A stretch of 64,000 bases of DNA from Gimesia fumaroli (lineage in GTDB: Bacteria; Planctomycetota; Planctomycetia; Planctomycetales; Planctomycetaceae), in NCBI RefSeq assembly GCF_007754425.1, contig NZ_CP037452.1:3757164-3821163 (forward strand), read 5' to 3'. Positions within the stretch are counted from its first letter, which is position 1; each line of letters opens with the position of its first letter. The translations under genes were made by a program, and so were the position numbers. Under the pieces are notes generated by a model that saw only the letters and a program-made list of their open reading frames with translations, was not told the origin of the DNA and did no database searches. Positions 20,738-31,118 of the stretch are shown here, in pieces.

Positions 20738-21700
20738 TTATTGATCAGGTTGAACGACAAAACTGAATTCTCCCCCTTTGGGATCCCGCAAACGTAAATC
20801 CGTTACACGAGCCCCCAGGGGAAGCGCAAACTCAAACTCTTCTGACGGGATGGTTGCTTTTGAGTTGAAGGAATCAACTGTGATTTTGCAGCCATACCTA
20901 AAGTGTGGGTGATTCTGATAAAAGCATTTGATGTCCCACGATTGGGGGATGCGGCCAAAGTTGGCATTGTGATCGTACTGAAACTGATAAGCCACGACTG
21001 TTTTACCAGATCTTTGTTGTACATATTTCATCACGACACACTCATGATCCCGGGGAGCCACCCACAAACGTTTGAGTCCGCGTGAGTCTGATTTCTCCAA
21101 GACCGTACAATCGATTCCCTGAATCTGTTCCGTCTGAGAACGGGGAGTGAAACTGGTGAGAGTTGTTCCAGCTATGGGATCCCCGGCCAGTAGAGACCAG
21201 CGCAAGGGGGCAAGATTCGTAATGCGGGAGATCGTCAGTGATTTCGGATCATTGAGAATGGTGATGTGGGAAGTTCCCTCAAACAAAAAAGAACTCACTG
21301 CGGTTTTGCCATCGGTTACCCTGGTGTGATCATGATTATACATCTGTTTTAACTGAGGGAGAGGACGGCGTCCCCATAACCGGCAGCGAAATCGAGGTAA
21401 ATCAAGCAGCAGTGCATATTGCATTCGGTAAGTGATTTTTTCTTTCATGTATCGAAGTGTTTCTGCTTCTGTCAACAATACATCTTCATCATCGAATGTG
21501 GATTTCATGAATGAGAGCTTATTGGAAGTGACATCGGCTGAGAGTTTCAATTCCATCGCCTGCAGCCGTTCGCGGCGCTGGTTCCAGGTCTGGTTGATTT
21601 CCTCGATCGTGAGAGGATGCGTTTCTGCTGCAGATACGAGATTGTCGGCAATAGACCATACGAGTGAGGAGAGCAGGAAATACTGACAAATACGATGCAT
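20738..21700 (-). CDS. Unknown secreted protein
   Basis: The 320-residue protein has a signal peptide (about 1-26, ending SAAE) and beta-rich sequence afterwards. The planctomycete pattern of 'I-x-x-R-E-R-L' helix then strands (LKLSADV, TITI) resembles outer-membrane lipoprotein-sorting-like folds, but no firm family is seen. ATG 21700 is chosen over 21763 because it starts directly at the signal peptide. It lies 31 bases upstream of the dehydrogenase in the same direction and may share its transcript. Confidence 0.6.
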   Translation of the reverse strand: MHRICQYFLLSSLVWSIADNLVSAAETHPLTIEEINQTWNQRRERLQAMELKLSADVTSNKLSFMKSTFDDEDVLLTEAETLRYMKEKITYRMQYALLLDLPRFRCRLWGRRPLPQLKQMYNHDHTRVTDGKTAVSSFLFEGTSHITILNDPKSLTISRITNLAPLRWSLLAGDPIAGTTLTSFTPRSQTEQIQGIDCTVLEKSDSRGLKRLWVAPRDHECVVMKYVQQRSGKTVVAYQFQYDHNANFGRIPQSWDIKCFYQNHPHFRYGCKITVDSFNSKATIPSEEFEFALPLGARVTDLRLRDPKGGEFSFVVQPDQ

Positions 21701-22290
21701 GCCGGAGCCTTTCCGTTTGGTGGGCGGACATTCTTTGATTCGAACCATCGAAATAGTAAGCAAAATTAGAATTCGAGACCAGTTCAGTTTGTACTGTTCC
21801 GAATTTACATCCCTTTGATCGCTTATGAAGCGTTCATGAAGTCCTTTAAACCATTCATGATGTCCATAGAATGTACTGCGAAGGCGTTTGATAACGAGCG
21901 AACATGCGAGGTGAATAGAGTGAACTATAGCGAGCGGCGAATTTGAGTATACTCTATCATTGTTGAGTCAAACGAATGTCGAAAACGGGTTTACCATCGA
22001 TTTCTCTGCTTGTGTAGCAATTTGAAACAATTGAGCTAACTGCTGAAAACAGAGGGCGATAAATTAAGCAAGAATGTTATGTCTCGCGCGCCCGACGTTA
22101 TCTCCGCATAGCTTATTTCGAGTCAGCATCCTGTCAAGCTGTTGATCGGGAAGTAAGTTCAGCGGCTGTGCACCGCGATTTGTTTCGTGGTTCCCGTCGG
22201 TTTGAGTTGGCGCTCGTTTTCATATCAGTATGCTGTTATACTGCTGCATCAAAATTTGCTCACCGACCCTGAAGGAAAGTTGAGAGACTT
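21701..22290. other. Gap of 590 bases between divergent genes, no gene seen
   Basis: No open frame with a plausible start was found. The stretch is the presumed promoter region for the secreted protein (minus) and the MFS transporter (plus). It contains short repeats of TTCATGA; no strong terminator or riboswitch is recognisable. Confidence 0.5.
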
Positions 22291-24006
22291 ATGGCCAGTG
22301 TGGAACCGACCAAATCGTACGTGCGTTATCGCGTGATTTTTGCCTGCATGCTGATGGCGATTCTGTTGTATCTGGATCGATTCTGTATTTCCTTCGCCGA
22401 GGTCTTTATCAAAGATGAGCTGGGTTTGACCGATCATCAAATTGGCATCCTGCTCGGTTCATTCTTTGTTTCCTATGCATTGTGTCAGGTCCCTTCCGGC
22501 TGGTTCAGCGACCGTTTTGGGGCGCGGAAAATGTTGACGCTCTATATTCTGATGTGGTCTCTGTTCACGGCTATGACAGGATTTGCGACCGGCTTCATCA
22601 TGCTGTTAATATTTCGTCTGGGGTTTGGATTGAGCCAGGCCGGCGCCTATCCCACGAGTGCCAATATCGTCAGCAAGTGGATGCCTTTAACGGAACGCGG
22701 GTTTGCCAGCAGTATGGTCACCGTCGGTGGACGGATTGGTGGCGCACTGGCGCCGGTGTTGACCGCGTTTCTGATTATCCTGTTCGTGCCGATGTCAGAA
22801 TCCTCGGATCTCAAGTCCGGGGATATTATGAATCCACACAATCTGGCAGAGACTTTCCTGGAGCGGGTAAATGAAAAACAGGAATTTGAAACGAAGATCT
22901 ACGAACAGCTGACACCGGGAGATAGAGCATATCTGAAAGTGGCAGTTGACGATCCAGACATGAAAACGGGGACCGCTGAGGAAGAGGAATTTATAGCGAA
23001 ACTGAATTCCATCTTACAGAAAGAGTCACTGTATCACCCGCAAGAGTATGCAGGATTGAAACTGAACCAGCAAGCGGAACAATTATTGAATGTGAACCCC
23101 GGGGAAATGAGTCTGGAGCAGTCCTCCCGATTGAACCGCCTGTTGTTTGAAGCCCGCTATTATTCCGATGTACGTAAAGTACAGGGAAAAGGCTGGCGGA
23201 AAATGATGATGACGTATGGCGTCGTCGGTATCCTGATCGCGGCGATGTTCTGGTGGGTGATTCGTGATTATCCCCGTGCCCATCCCTCCTGTTCCAAGCA
23301 GGAACTGGAGCTGATTGAGGATGGGCGTCTGGAAGAGGACAAAGATCATTCCAAGCAGATCGGCGGAATTCCTTTCAAGGCAATCACAGCGAATAAGAGT
23401 CTTTGGCTACTGTCTCTATCGCAATTCTGCACAAACGTGGGTTGGCTGTTTCTGGTGACCTGGTTGCCGCGCTACTTGGATGAGGCGTATCAGGTTCCTT
23501 TGGAAGAGCGCGGGAAGATGATCACGATCGCACTGGCGGTGGGCTGGTTTGGAACATTGTCTGGTGGAAAAGTGACGGACTGGTTGATGAAACGCATCAG
23601 CTTGCGTTGGAGCCGCGTTTTGCCGATTGCGATCTCCCGTTTTACGGCGATGGCCGCGTATCTGGTGTGTCTGCTGGAGATCTCTCCCTGGACCGCGGTA
23701 GTCATGTTTTCGATCGTCGCGTTTTCGACTGATTTTGGTTCGCCCGCAATGTGGGCCTTCAATCAGGACATTGCCGGCAAACATGTGGGGTCGGTTCTGG
23801 GCTGGGGAAATATGTGGGGAAATCTGGGGGCGGCGGTGGCTCCTTCCTTAATGATCGCGGTGATTGGCGAGGAACATCACTGGAACATGGCTTTTGTGAC
23901 GTGTGCGATTGCGTTCCTCATCGCGGGGGTGGCCTCTCTCTGGGTGGACCCTGCTCAGACTCTGGTTGTGGAAACGGATGAGGATGAAGAGATTAAAGAG
24001 ACTTAG
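22291..24006 (+). CDS. MFS transporter with a large extracytoplasmic insertion
   Basis: The 571-residue protein belongs to the major facilitator superfamily, near the anion:cation symporter / sugar-acid group: motif A GWFSDRFGARK (70-80), R-rich loop and 12 predicted helices. Between helix 5 (about 151-168) and helix 6 (about 303-322) is a soluble, acidic insertion (about 169-301) where relatives have only a few residues. By topology it lies outside the membrane. It overlaps the convergent sialidase by 14 bases. Sugars or sugar acids released by the neighbouring enzymes are plausible substrates (inference). Confidence 0.88.
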   Translation: MASVEPTKSYVRYRVIFACMLMAILLYLDRFCISFAEVFIKDELGLTDHQIGILLGSFFVSYALCQVPSGWFSDRFGARKMLTLYILMWSLFTAMTGFATGFIMLLIFRLGFGLSQAGAYPTSANIVSKWMPLTERGFASSMVTVGGRIGGALAPVLTAFLIILFVPMSESSDLKSGDIMNPHNLAETFLERVNEKQEFETKIYEQLTPGDRAYLKVAVDDPDMKTGTAEEEEFIAKLNSILQKESLYHPQEYAGLKLNQQAEQLLNVNPGEMSLEQSSRLNRLLFEARYYSDVRKVQGKGWRKMMMTYGVVGILIAAMFWWVIRDYPRAHPSCSKQELELIEDGRLEEDKDHSKQIGGIPFKAITANKSLWLLSLSQFCTNVGWLFLVTWLPRYLDEAYQVPLEERGKMITIALAVGWFGTLSGGKVTDWLMKRISLRWSRVLPIAISRFTAMAAYLVCLLEISPWTAVVMFSIVAFSTDFGSPAMWAFNQDIAGKHVGSVLGWGNMWGNLGAAVAPSLMIAVIGEEHHWNMAFVTCAIAFLIAGVASLWVDPAQTLVVETDEDEEIKET

Positions 24007-25177
24007 CCCAGATCGCGCCGATATCAGAAAGTTTCAAACGTACGCTGAGAATGTATGGGGCTTTGCCTTTTTCCCAATGGCCGTAGGTGGTGAGGATGAA
24101 AGTACCATCAGGGAGAACTTCAACGCCGGGGTAGGCACAGTCGGCGCCTTTGGTGTTGTCTTTTAGACGCACATGGTACTGTCCTTCTTTGCCGTTAACA
24201 AGATCGTCGTAGGTGCCGACCCAGGCAACCCAGTCTCCTTCGGTGGGAGCGGTATGACCTTTGGGAGTTTTACTGCGAAAGGAAATCAGCAGCCGACCGC
24301 TGATGGGATCGTATTTTCCGGTGTGGCGATCGCCGTTGAGAGAACCGGGAAGATCACAGGGGGCGGTCCAGGTTTTGCCTTCATCGTTGGAGAAGATGAT
24401 TTGCGAGTTGTGACGACGGCTGTTTTCGCGTAAGAGGACGGCGAGTTGTTTGCCGTCGGGAGAACGAATGATGCCGGGTTCACAGATATGGTAGTCGGAG
24501 GATTTATGGATTGCCTGGGGATCAGACCAGGTTAAGCCGCCATCTGTGGAAAGGCTTTTATAAAGTGTGAACGTTACGGGGGTCGATTTCATAGAATCTT
24601 TTGCGATAAAACGACCGTCGTCGTGAAACAGAGCCATGTAATGCCCTTTGCCGGTTTTGAGCGGTTCGACACAGCCCATGACGACGATGCCGCCCCAGTC
24701 GCCGACCTGCTTGAGTTCGCTCCAGGTCTGGCCATCATCTTCGGTGACTGCTAAACGAGTTGGATAGAGGCCGGAGAACATGATGATCCGTTTTTTACCA
24801 TTCGCATCAATGACCCGGTGCAGTGTGGGAACTTCGCGTGAGGTCGCCCAGGATGCGGGCGTCGGCAGACGATCACTCCAGGTTTTACCGGCGTCGTTGG
24901 AGCGTTTATAAACGATGCCCCCTTTTCCATGCCCTTTGGGATAAACGCAGAGCATGGTTTTATTGTCTTCCAGCAAAACGGTTGTGGGATGCCCCAGGTA
25001 TTGTCCCTCTTCGCGGTCGACGATGATTTGCCGCTCTGTTTCATCGTTGAGGTCAACGTAGGGAATGGTGAACCCAGGTGCTTGCGGTTCCGCAGTGAAC
25101 GCTGTGTTGACCGTGAAGCAGATCGTAGCGACGAGAAGCAGGAATCGTGTTGTCAGAGCAGATGCTTTCAGTAACAT
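23993..25177 (-). CDS. Secreted sialidase/BNR-repeat protein
   Basis: The 394-residue protein has a signal peptide (about 1-28) and a six-bladed beta-propeller pattern. Four Asp boxes are visible: SNDAGKTWS, TEDDGQTWS, STDGGLTWS and SNDEGKTWT. The family covers exo-alpha-sialidases (GH33) and related proteins; the catalytic arginine triad is not verified here. It acts outside the cytoplasm. Convergent overlap with the MFS gene. The partner gene at 44775-45851 is a second member. Confidence 0.82.
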   Translation of the reverse strand: MLLKASALTTRFLLLVATICFTVNTAFTAEPQAPGFTIPYVDLNDETERQIIVDREEGQYLGHPTTVLLEDNKTMLCVYPKGHGKGGIVYKRSNDAGKTWSDRLPTPASWATSREVPTLHRVIDANGKKRIIMFSGLYPTRLAVTEDDGQTWSELKQVGDWGGIVVMGCVEPLKTGKGHYMALFHDDGRFIAKDSMKSTPVTFTLYKSLSTDGGLTWSDPQAIHKSSDYHICEPGIIRSPDGKQLAVLLRENSRRHNSQIIFSNDEGKTWTAPCDLPGSLNGDRHTGKYDPISGRLLISFRSKTPKGHTAPTEGDWVAWVGTYDDLVNGKEGQYHVRLKDNTKGADCAYPGVEVLPDGTFILTTYGHWEKGKAPYILSVRLKLSDIGAIWAKSL

Positions 25178-25561
25178 GTGAGGTCTTTCTTTCTCGTGCT
25201 GGTTAACTTAAGACAATGGTGTATTCGCCGACTCTCAGCCTACCGAGGAATGAACGGCGCTGCAACTTTTTCTGAATTGTCAGTCTGGTGAAGTGGTTTG
25301 AGAAGAAGGTACCTCAGAGAGAGAGCAAAGCGTTGTGTGTTGTCGGCGGCTGGAAATCATGAAAAAACAGGCTGAAATCGGGACTGAACGGTGCAAATCG
25401 ACGGATTGGGAAGCCTTTTTTAAATATTATATTGTTATTCCCGGTTTTTCCCGATAGGATATAAGGCATACTTGATGTATCTGGTTGTGGATCAACGAGA
25501 TACAGTTGAGTGATCCTCAGCCGGCGCGGCTTTATCCCACCTGACTTTTATCATCGTAGAC
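25178..25561. other. Gap of 384 bases upstream of the second DUF1549 gene, no gene seen
   Basis: No gene with a start signal. It is the divergent promoter region for the sialidase and the DUF1549 gene. An AT-rich patch (TTTAAATATTATATTGTTATT) sits at about 25420-25440; no palindromic operator was found by eye. Confidence 0.5.
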
Positions 25562-28500
25562 ATGACTATGAAAACTTTGCAAAAAGTGACCGCTGTCATC
25601 GTAATCACAGGCCTGTTCGGTTTGTTCCTTCCGGAAGTTTCAGCGAAGGAAGCACAGCCGGATCAGGAAGGGCTCGATTTCTTTGAAAAGAAAATTCGTC
25701 CGGTTCTGATTCAGCATTGCTACGAATGTCATTCCGCCGACTCCAAAAATCTCAAAGGGAGTCTGCTGCTCGATACCAAGCAGGGAACCATTGACGGCGG
25801 AGATTCGGGAACGGCTCTCGTGCCGGGAAAACCTGCCGAAAGTCTGCTACTGGAAACAATGCGTTATGGTGAAGACAGTTATCAGATGCCTCCCAAGGGG
25901 AAGCTGCCTGATGATGTGATCGCGGATTTTGAAAAATGGATCGCGATGGGGGCCCCCGACCCGCGTAACGAAACAAAAAAGAAACAGGTCAAAGCAGAAA
26001 TTGATTTTGAGAAGGCACGAGAATTCTGGTCTTTTCAGCCGCCTAAGTCTCATCCGGCTCCCAAGGTCAAACAACAGAATTGGCCTGTGAACAAGATCGA
26101 TTCCTTCATTCTTGCGGCTCAGGAAGAGCAAGGTTTTTCTCCTGCTCCGGCTGCGAAGAAGCAAACACTCGTTCGCCGTGCCTATTTCGATTTAATCGGA
26201 CTGCCTCCGACTCCACAAGAAGTGGAACAGTTTGTCAAAGACAGTTCTCCCAATGCCTATGCCCGTCTGATTGATCGCCTGCTCAAGTCGCCGCATTATG
26301 GGGAACGCTGGGGACGGCACTGGCTGGATGTGGCACGGTATGCAGAAGACAATACGAATATGGGACCACACAATGGGCCTTATCCGCACGCGTATCGCTA
26401 TCGTGACTGGGTGATTCAGGCATTGAATGACGATATGCCTTACGATGAATTTGTTATCCGTCAGTTGGCGACCGACTTTCTGCCGGAGACGGGGCCGGAA
26501 GACTATCCTGCTCTGGGATATATGGGGCTAGGGCCTTCGTATCATAAAGAGGTCGCATTATCACAGGTCACTCTGGAAAACCGTTATGCAGATGACTGGG
26601 AAGACCGCGTGGACAGTTTGTGTCGTGGTTTACTGGGGCTGACGATGGCGTGTGCCCGTTGTCATGATCATAAGTATGATCCGCTGACAGTTGAAGATTA
26701 TTATGGCATCGCTGGTGTGTTCGCATCGGTACGTCAGACGACACGGCCGATTATCCCCGATGAAGAAGTCGCGAAAACGCAGCCTGCGCGAGACAAGGTG
26801 GAGGCGTTGACCAAAACCAATACGGATCTGACTGCAAAAATTAAAGCGTTAAATAAACGGAATGTGGTTCTGAAACAGGAAATCAAAAAAGCGGGCAAGA
26901 CGGAATTCGCGTTGATCGCACCCCGTCCCGATTTGAAGAAACAGACGACAGTCACATTTCCGATTCCGCCAGAAGAACTGAAACAGAACACAGCTTTGAT
27001 AGCCGGTTACAATAAGACAATTAAAGCGAACAAAGCAAAAGCGGCAGAAATCAAGAAGGCGACTCCGGGCTTTGATCTTCCACTGGCTGATGCGCTGACG
27101 GAAGAGCAAGTGCGAGTGGAAGAGATTACTGAAGACCGGATGAAGATTGTCTATTATCCGAACAAACCACGCGATTTGAACGTGTTTATTCGCGGGAATG
27201 CCGGAAACCTCGGAGAACTAGTGCCGCGCCGTTTTGTACGCGTGCTGTCTGATGAGAATACTGAGCCATTCAAGAACGGCAGTGGTCGTTTGGAATTAGC
27301 ACGGAGCATTGCCAGTCGGGACAATCCATTGACGGCACGCGTGATGGTGAATCGAGTCTGGCAGCATCATTTCGGCGAAGGTCTGGTCGATACGCCGAGT
27401 AATTTTGGCAAAACCGGTTCCCTGCCCAGCCATCCCGAACTGTTGGATGATCTGACAGTCTGGTTTATGAACGAAGGTTGGTCGCTGAAGAAGTTACATC
27501 GTTTAATCATGCTGTCAGCGACGTATCGTCAATCGTCAAACGTTGTGTTGACCGATGCACAGAAGAAGCAGGATCCGAATAATCGTCTGCTGTCCTACTT
27601 CAATCGCCGACGTCTGGAAGCAGAAGTTTATCGTGATGCTTTATTGGCCGCGGGAAATAATCTGGATGCCACCCAGGCGGGGCCTTCGGGGGATATTGAT
27701 GATCCGACGTTTCATCGGCGTGGAATTTATGCCAATGTTTCCCGACATAAATTGAGTACGTTTCTGCAGTCATACGATTTTCCTGATCCTGCGATTCATG
27801 CCGCCCGCCGTTCGAAGACAACGACACCGTTACAGCAGCTGTTTGTCTTAAACTCTCCGTTTGTGAGACAGCAGGCACAGCAGTTAGCAAAGCGATTTGA
27901 AGGAGAATCATCGGAACAACGAATTGACGGTGTCTATCAAGTATTATTCTCCCGGGCTCCAACACAGAAGGAAACGCAGATTGGTTTGCAGTTTATCGAA
28001 CGGGCTGGTCTGACTGATGAACCCAAGCCTGCTGTGGAGCAGATTCCTACCTTTGCCGGCAAGCGAATGAGAGCCGATGTAAAAGAACTGGGCGATTCTT
28101 ATTCAGTTGAGCTCTGGGTTAAAAATCAGATTCCCAATGACAAACGCATCATCACAGGCTATTTCTTCTCTCGCGGGAAAGACTCTGCTGCGAAGGCGGC
28201 GGGTGATCATCTGGGGATTGCCGGCAAGTATCGACCGAACAAAGCGGGCCGCCTGTTTTTCTATAATGGAGATCAACAGCGGCAGTCGTTGTTTGGTAAC
28301 ACGGTGATCAAGCCGGGTACGTGGAATCATGTGGTTTTCATTCGAGATCAGCAGAAGATTCAGGTGTATCTGAACGGGAATCCGAAACCGGAAATCAGAG
28401 GTGAAGCAAAGCCGGGATATGAATCGGGGGTTTCCGAAGTCATTATCGCCGGTCGGAACGACAATTTCTCGAATTTCCAAGGACAGCTCGGCGCGGTAGC

Positions 28501-28798
28501 GCTGTTCAACCGGGTGTTGAGCTCAAGTGAAGTTCAGAAGCATTTTCAGTCGGCGAAACTTGAGAAAGATCAGTTATCGCACGCAGAATATGTAGCTTCG
28601 ATTTTAGAGTCAGACCCTCTCTCCTGCTGGCCTTTACGGACGGACAATCCGAATCTGGCGCAAGCCGCTGATATTACAGATAATAATCATGATGGCATCT
28701 ACGAAGGCCGCCAAGTGAGCGACCCGAAGCAACTTACTCCCTGGCAGCGCTATTGTCAGGCATTGTTGTGCAGTAATGAAATGATGTTTGTTGACTGA
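25562..28798 (+). CDS. Planctomycete cytochrome c protein: PSCyt1-DUF1549-DUF1553-LamG
   Basis: The 1078-residue protein has a signal peptide (about 1-29), PSCyt1 with heme motif CYECH (53-57), and DUF1549 containing a second CxxCH (CARCH). A Lys-rich coiled-coil-like stretch then leads to DUF1553 (HPELLDDLTVWFM, RSKTTTPLQQLFVLN) and a C-terminal LamG domain (about 835-1000). In the paralog at 13767-16928 LamG lies between DUF1549 and DUF1553 instead. Extracytoplasmic; role unproven. The start is ATG 25562 or the near ATG 25568. Followed 58 bases later by DUF1501. Confidence 0.9.
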   Translation: MTMKTLQKVTAVIVITGLFGLFLPEVSAKEAQPDQEGLDFFEKKIRPVLIQHCYECHSADSKNLKGSLLLDTKQGTIDGGDSGTALVPGKPAESLLLETMRYGEDSYQMPPKGKLPDDVIADFEKWIAMGAPDPRNETKKKQVKAEIDFEKAREFWSFQPPKSHPAPKVKQQNWPVNKIDSFILAAQEEQGFSPAPAAKKQTLVRRAYFDLIGLPPTPQEVEQFVKDSSPNAYARLIDRLLKSPHYGERWGRHWLDVARYAEDNTNMGPHNGPYPHAYRYRDWVIQALNDDMPYDEFVIRQLATDFLPETGPEDYPALGYMGLGPSYHKEVALSQVTLENRYADDWEDRVDSLCRGLLGLTMACARCHDHKYDPLTVEDYYGIAGVFASVRQTTRPIIPDEEVAKTQPARDKVEALTKTNTDLTAKIKALNKRNVVLKQEIKKAGKTEFALIAPRPDLKKQTTVTFPIPPEELKQNTALIAGYNKTIKANKAKAAEIKKATPGFDLPLADALTEEQVRVEEITEDRMKIVYYPNKPRDLNVFIRGNAGNLGELVPRRFVRVLSDENTEPFKNGSGRLELARSIASRDNPLTARVMVNRVWQHHFGEGLVDTPSNFGKTGSLPSHPELLDDLTVWFMNEGWSLKKLHRLIMLSATYRQSSNVVLTDAQKKQDPNNRLLSYFNRRRLEAEVYRDALLAAGNNLDATQAGPSGDIDDPTFHRRGIYANVSRHKLSTFLQSYDFPDPAIHAARRSKTTTPLQQLFVLNSPFVRQQAQQLAKRFEGESSEQRIDGVYQVLFSRAPTQKETQIGLQFIERAGLTDEPKPAVEQIPTFAGKRMRADVKELGDSYSVELWVKNQIPNDKRIITGYFFSRGKDSAAKAAGDHLGIAGKYRPNKAGRLFFYNGDQQRQSLFGNTVIKPGTWNHVVFIRDQQKIQVYLNGNPKPEIRGEAKPGYESGVSEVIIAGRNDNFSNFQGQLGAVALFNRVLSSSEVQKHFQSAKLEKDQLSHAEYVASILESDPLSCWPLRTDNPNLAQAADITDNNHDGIYEGRQVSDPKQLTPWQRYCQALLCSNEMMFVD

Positions 28799-28856
28799 TA
28801 CTAAAATCGGTCGATGAAAGCAGTTTTCATTTTTTATTGATAAAGAGTTATCGAAT

Positions 28857-30254
28857 ATGATCAATTCCAATTCGCAGAATGTATTCAGCCGCCGAAAAAT
28901 GCTCCAGAGTGTTGGGGGCGGTTTTGGGATGATGAGTCTGGCCGGAATGCTGGCGGCTTCAGAAGCTTCTGCAGCTACGAAAAAGAATCCACGGCAAACG
29001 CCGCATTTTGCTCCCAAAGCAAAGCGTGTGATATTCCTGTTTATGAGCGGCGGTCCTTCCCAGGTGGATACGTTTGACCCGAAGCCGGCTTTGAAGAAAT
29101 ATGCGGGCCAGCGTCCGAAATCGGCTGACATTCGCACGGCTTCCAAAACGATGGGGCTGCTGCCTTCGCCGGTAAAATTCATCAATGCCGGGAAGTCAGG
29201 AATTCCCGTTTCCGAGCATTTTCAGCATCTTTCGAAACATGTCGACGATATGGCGATCATTCGTTCGATGCATACCGACTTTCCCAATCATGCCCCTGCT
29301 CTGTGTATGATGAACCTGGGAACCTTAACACCGACACGGCCCAGCCTTGGTTCCTGGCTGACATACGGGCTGGGGACCGAGAATCAGAATCTGCCCGGCT
29401 TCCTGGCGTTGTGTCCGGGGAAACCGGTGGTGGGACCAAAATTATGGGGGAGCGCATTTTTACCTGGAAAGCATCAGGCGACTCACATCAATAATAAAGA
29501 TCTATCTCCAGAGCAGATGATTCCCTACCTGAAGAATGAAGCGCTCTCTTCCAGCGAACAAAAAAAGCAGCTGGACTTGGTGCAGGCAATTAATAAGCAA
29601 CATCTTTCATCTCGCGCCGGCGATAATGAACTGGAGACGCGGATCAAGTCGATGGAGCTGGCCTATCGAATGCAGTTTGCTGCGACCGATGCGTTCGATA
29701 TTTCACTTGAGCCTGAGAAACTGCAAGAGGCATATGGTAAGAGTGAGTTCTCGAAGGCCTGTTTGTTGGCGCGCCGATTAAGTGAGCGTGGCGTACGGTT
29801 CGTGCAGGTCTATTACGGAAATCGTCAACCCTGGGATACACACAGTAATCACGATAAGAGCAACGAACGTTTGTGCAAAGATATCGATCAGCCGATTGCA
29901 CAATTGATGACAGACCTGAAGCAACGCGGATTGCTGGATGAGACGTTGATTGTCTGGGGGGGCGAATTCGGTCGAACCCCCACGGCGCAAGGTGGGATAA
30001 ATGGCCGCGATCATAATCCGTTTGGCTTCTGCATGTGGATGGCAGGAGGCGGTATCAAAGGAGGGACCATTCATGGTGCCTCGGATGAATTCGGGTTCCG
30101 GGCGATGCAGGATAAAGTTCACGTCCATGATCTGCATGCGACAATCCTGCATCTGATGGGAATCAATCATGAACGATTGACCTATCATTATTCCGGACGT
30201 GATTTCCGTCTGACAGATGTGGCGGGCGAAGTTGTTCAAAATATCATTGCCTGA
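28857..30254 (+). CDS. DUF1501 protein, Tat-exported (second pair)
   Basis: The 465-residue protein has a Tat-like signal (SRRKMLQSVGGGFGMMS) and ends its leader near ASA. The DUF1501 core includes FLFMSGGPSQVDTFDPKP and [11 protein letters not shown], with GINGRDHNPFGFCMW near the C-terminus. It is the partner of the upstream DUF1549 protein, with the same gene order as in other planctomycetes. Exported folded through Tat, so a metal or cofactor bound in the cytoplasm is likely. Substrate unknown. Confidence 0.9.
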   Translation: MINSNSQNVFSRRKMLQSVGGGFGMMSLAGMLAASEASAATKKNPRQTPHFAPKAKRVIFLFMSGGPSQVDTFDPKPALKKYAGQRPKSADIRTASKTMGLLPSPVKFINAGKSGIPVSEHFQHLSKHVDDMAIIRSMHTDFPNHAPALCMMNLGTLTPTRPSLGSWLTYGLGTENQNLPGFLALCPGKPVVGPKLWGSAFLPGKHQATHINNKDLSPEQMIPYLKNEALSSSEQKKQLDLVQAINKQHLSSRAGDNELETRIKSMELAYRMQFAATDAFDISLEPEKLQEAYGKSEFSKACLLARRLSERGVRFVQVYYGNRQPWDTHSNHDKSNERLCKDIDQPIAQLMTDLKQRGLLDETLIVWGGEFGRTPTAQGGINGRDHNPFGFCMWMAGGGIKGGTIHGASDEFGFRAMQDKVHVHDLHATILHLMGINHERLTYHYSGRDFRLTDVAGEVVQNIIA

Positions 30255-30333
30255 TGCTTCATATCAACAGGGGGCGATGCGTTAAACTCCTTTAGGGGAA
30301 GTTTTAGAACGTCCTCTTTTATCTCCCCGGTTA

Positions 30334-30345
30334 ATCATATATAAT
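30334..30345. promoter_or_regulatory. Near-palindrome upstream of the FCD regulator, candidate operator
   Basis: ATCATATATAAT differs at one base from the perfect palindrome at 8667-8678 that precedes the other GntR-type gene. It is 60 bases before the start at 30405 and may overlap the promoter. Role inferred. Confidence 0.35.
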
Positions 30346-30404
30346 ATACGTGCTCTGTTAGTCCGTTTATTATAAGCCTTTACAAGGTGGCTTGAGGAAA
30401 GATT

Positions 30405-31100
30405 ATGTCGACAACCAATCTACCCGGATCATTTTCAATGGTTCCCCGAGGAAATATCCGCGAGGTTGTTGTTCAGAGAATTCTGACGGCTGTCATTCGA
30501 GGTGAATTTCCGATTGGTCATCGGATGGTGATTCAAAATCTGGCTGAGCAATTCGGGGTGAGTGCGACTCCCGTGCGCGAAGCGCTGGTGGAACTGGCTT
30601 CGATCGGGATTGTTGAGAATCTACCAAATCGCGGGGCCGTGATGCGTGAATTTGGCGTCACACAGATCCGTGAAATTTACCAACTGCGTCGGATTCTTGA
30701 AGTGGAAGCGGTACAGACGGCGTGTGGGAAAATTGAGCCGCGATTACTGGCTGAACTGTCAGAGCAATTTACTGCCATCGCGAAAGAGCCTCGTGATGCA
30801 AGCTGGTCGCAGAAGGCAATGGCTTTGGATATCCGATTACATAGTCTGATCGCCGAGCATTGTGGGAGTGTGCGGCTGCAGGATGAACTACGTCGCTACA
30901 ACACGCTGATTCAGGCGATCCGAGAAGTCGTTGATAATGAGAGTCAGGCTCAGGAGAAAGCATTATCAGATCATGCGGCGATCATTAAAGCCTTGCAGAA
31001 AAATGATTGCGACAAAGCCGCTTCGGAAATGGAACAGCATATCCGGAATACGGCGAATCTGGTTGAGAAACTGATGCAGGACCGATTGCAGACTAAGTAA
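30405..31100 (+). CDS. GntR-family regulator, FadR/FCD subfamily
   Basis: The 231-residue protein has an N-terminal winged helix (REVVVQRILTAVIRGEFPIG; recognition helix VSATPVREALVELASIG; wing NRGAVM) and a helical FCD domain (about 90-225) with EIYQLRRILEVEAVQTAC. FCD regulators bind organic acids or sugar acids and usually repress adjacent catabolic genes. It lies downstream of the DUF1549/DUF1501 pair on the same strand, 150 bases away, and may regulate that operon (inference). Confidence 0.9.
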   Translation: MSTTNLPGSFSMVPRGNIREVVVQRILTAVIRGEFPIGHRMVIQNLAEQFGVSATPVREALVELASIGIVENLPNRGAVMREFGVTQIREIYQLRRILEVEAVQTACGKIEPRLLAELSEQFTAIAKEPRDASWSQKAMALDIRLHSLIAEHCGSVRLQDELRRYNTLIQAIREVVDNESQAQEKALSDHAAIIKALQKNDCDKAASEMEQHIRNTANLVEKLMQDRLQTK

Positions 31101-31118
31101 ACGCGAGTTTGCCGGCGA

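Noticed and set aside
23993-24006. Frameshift between the MFS and sialidase genes
   Set aside because: The genes are convergent with intact ends; a 14-base overlap at 3-prime ends is normal.
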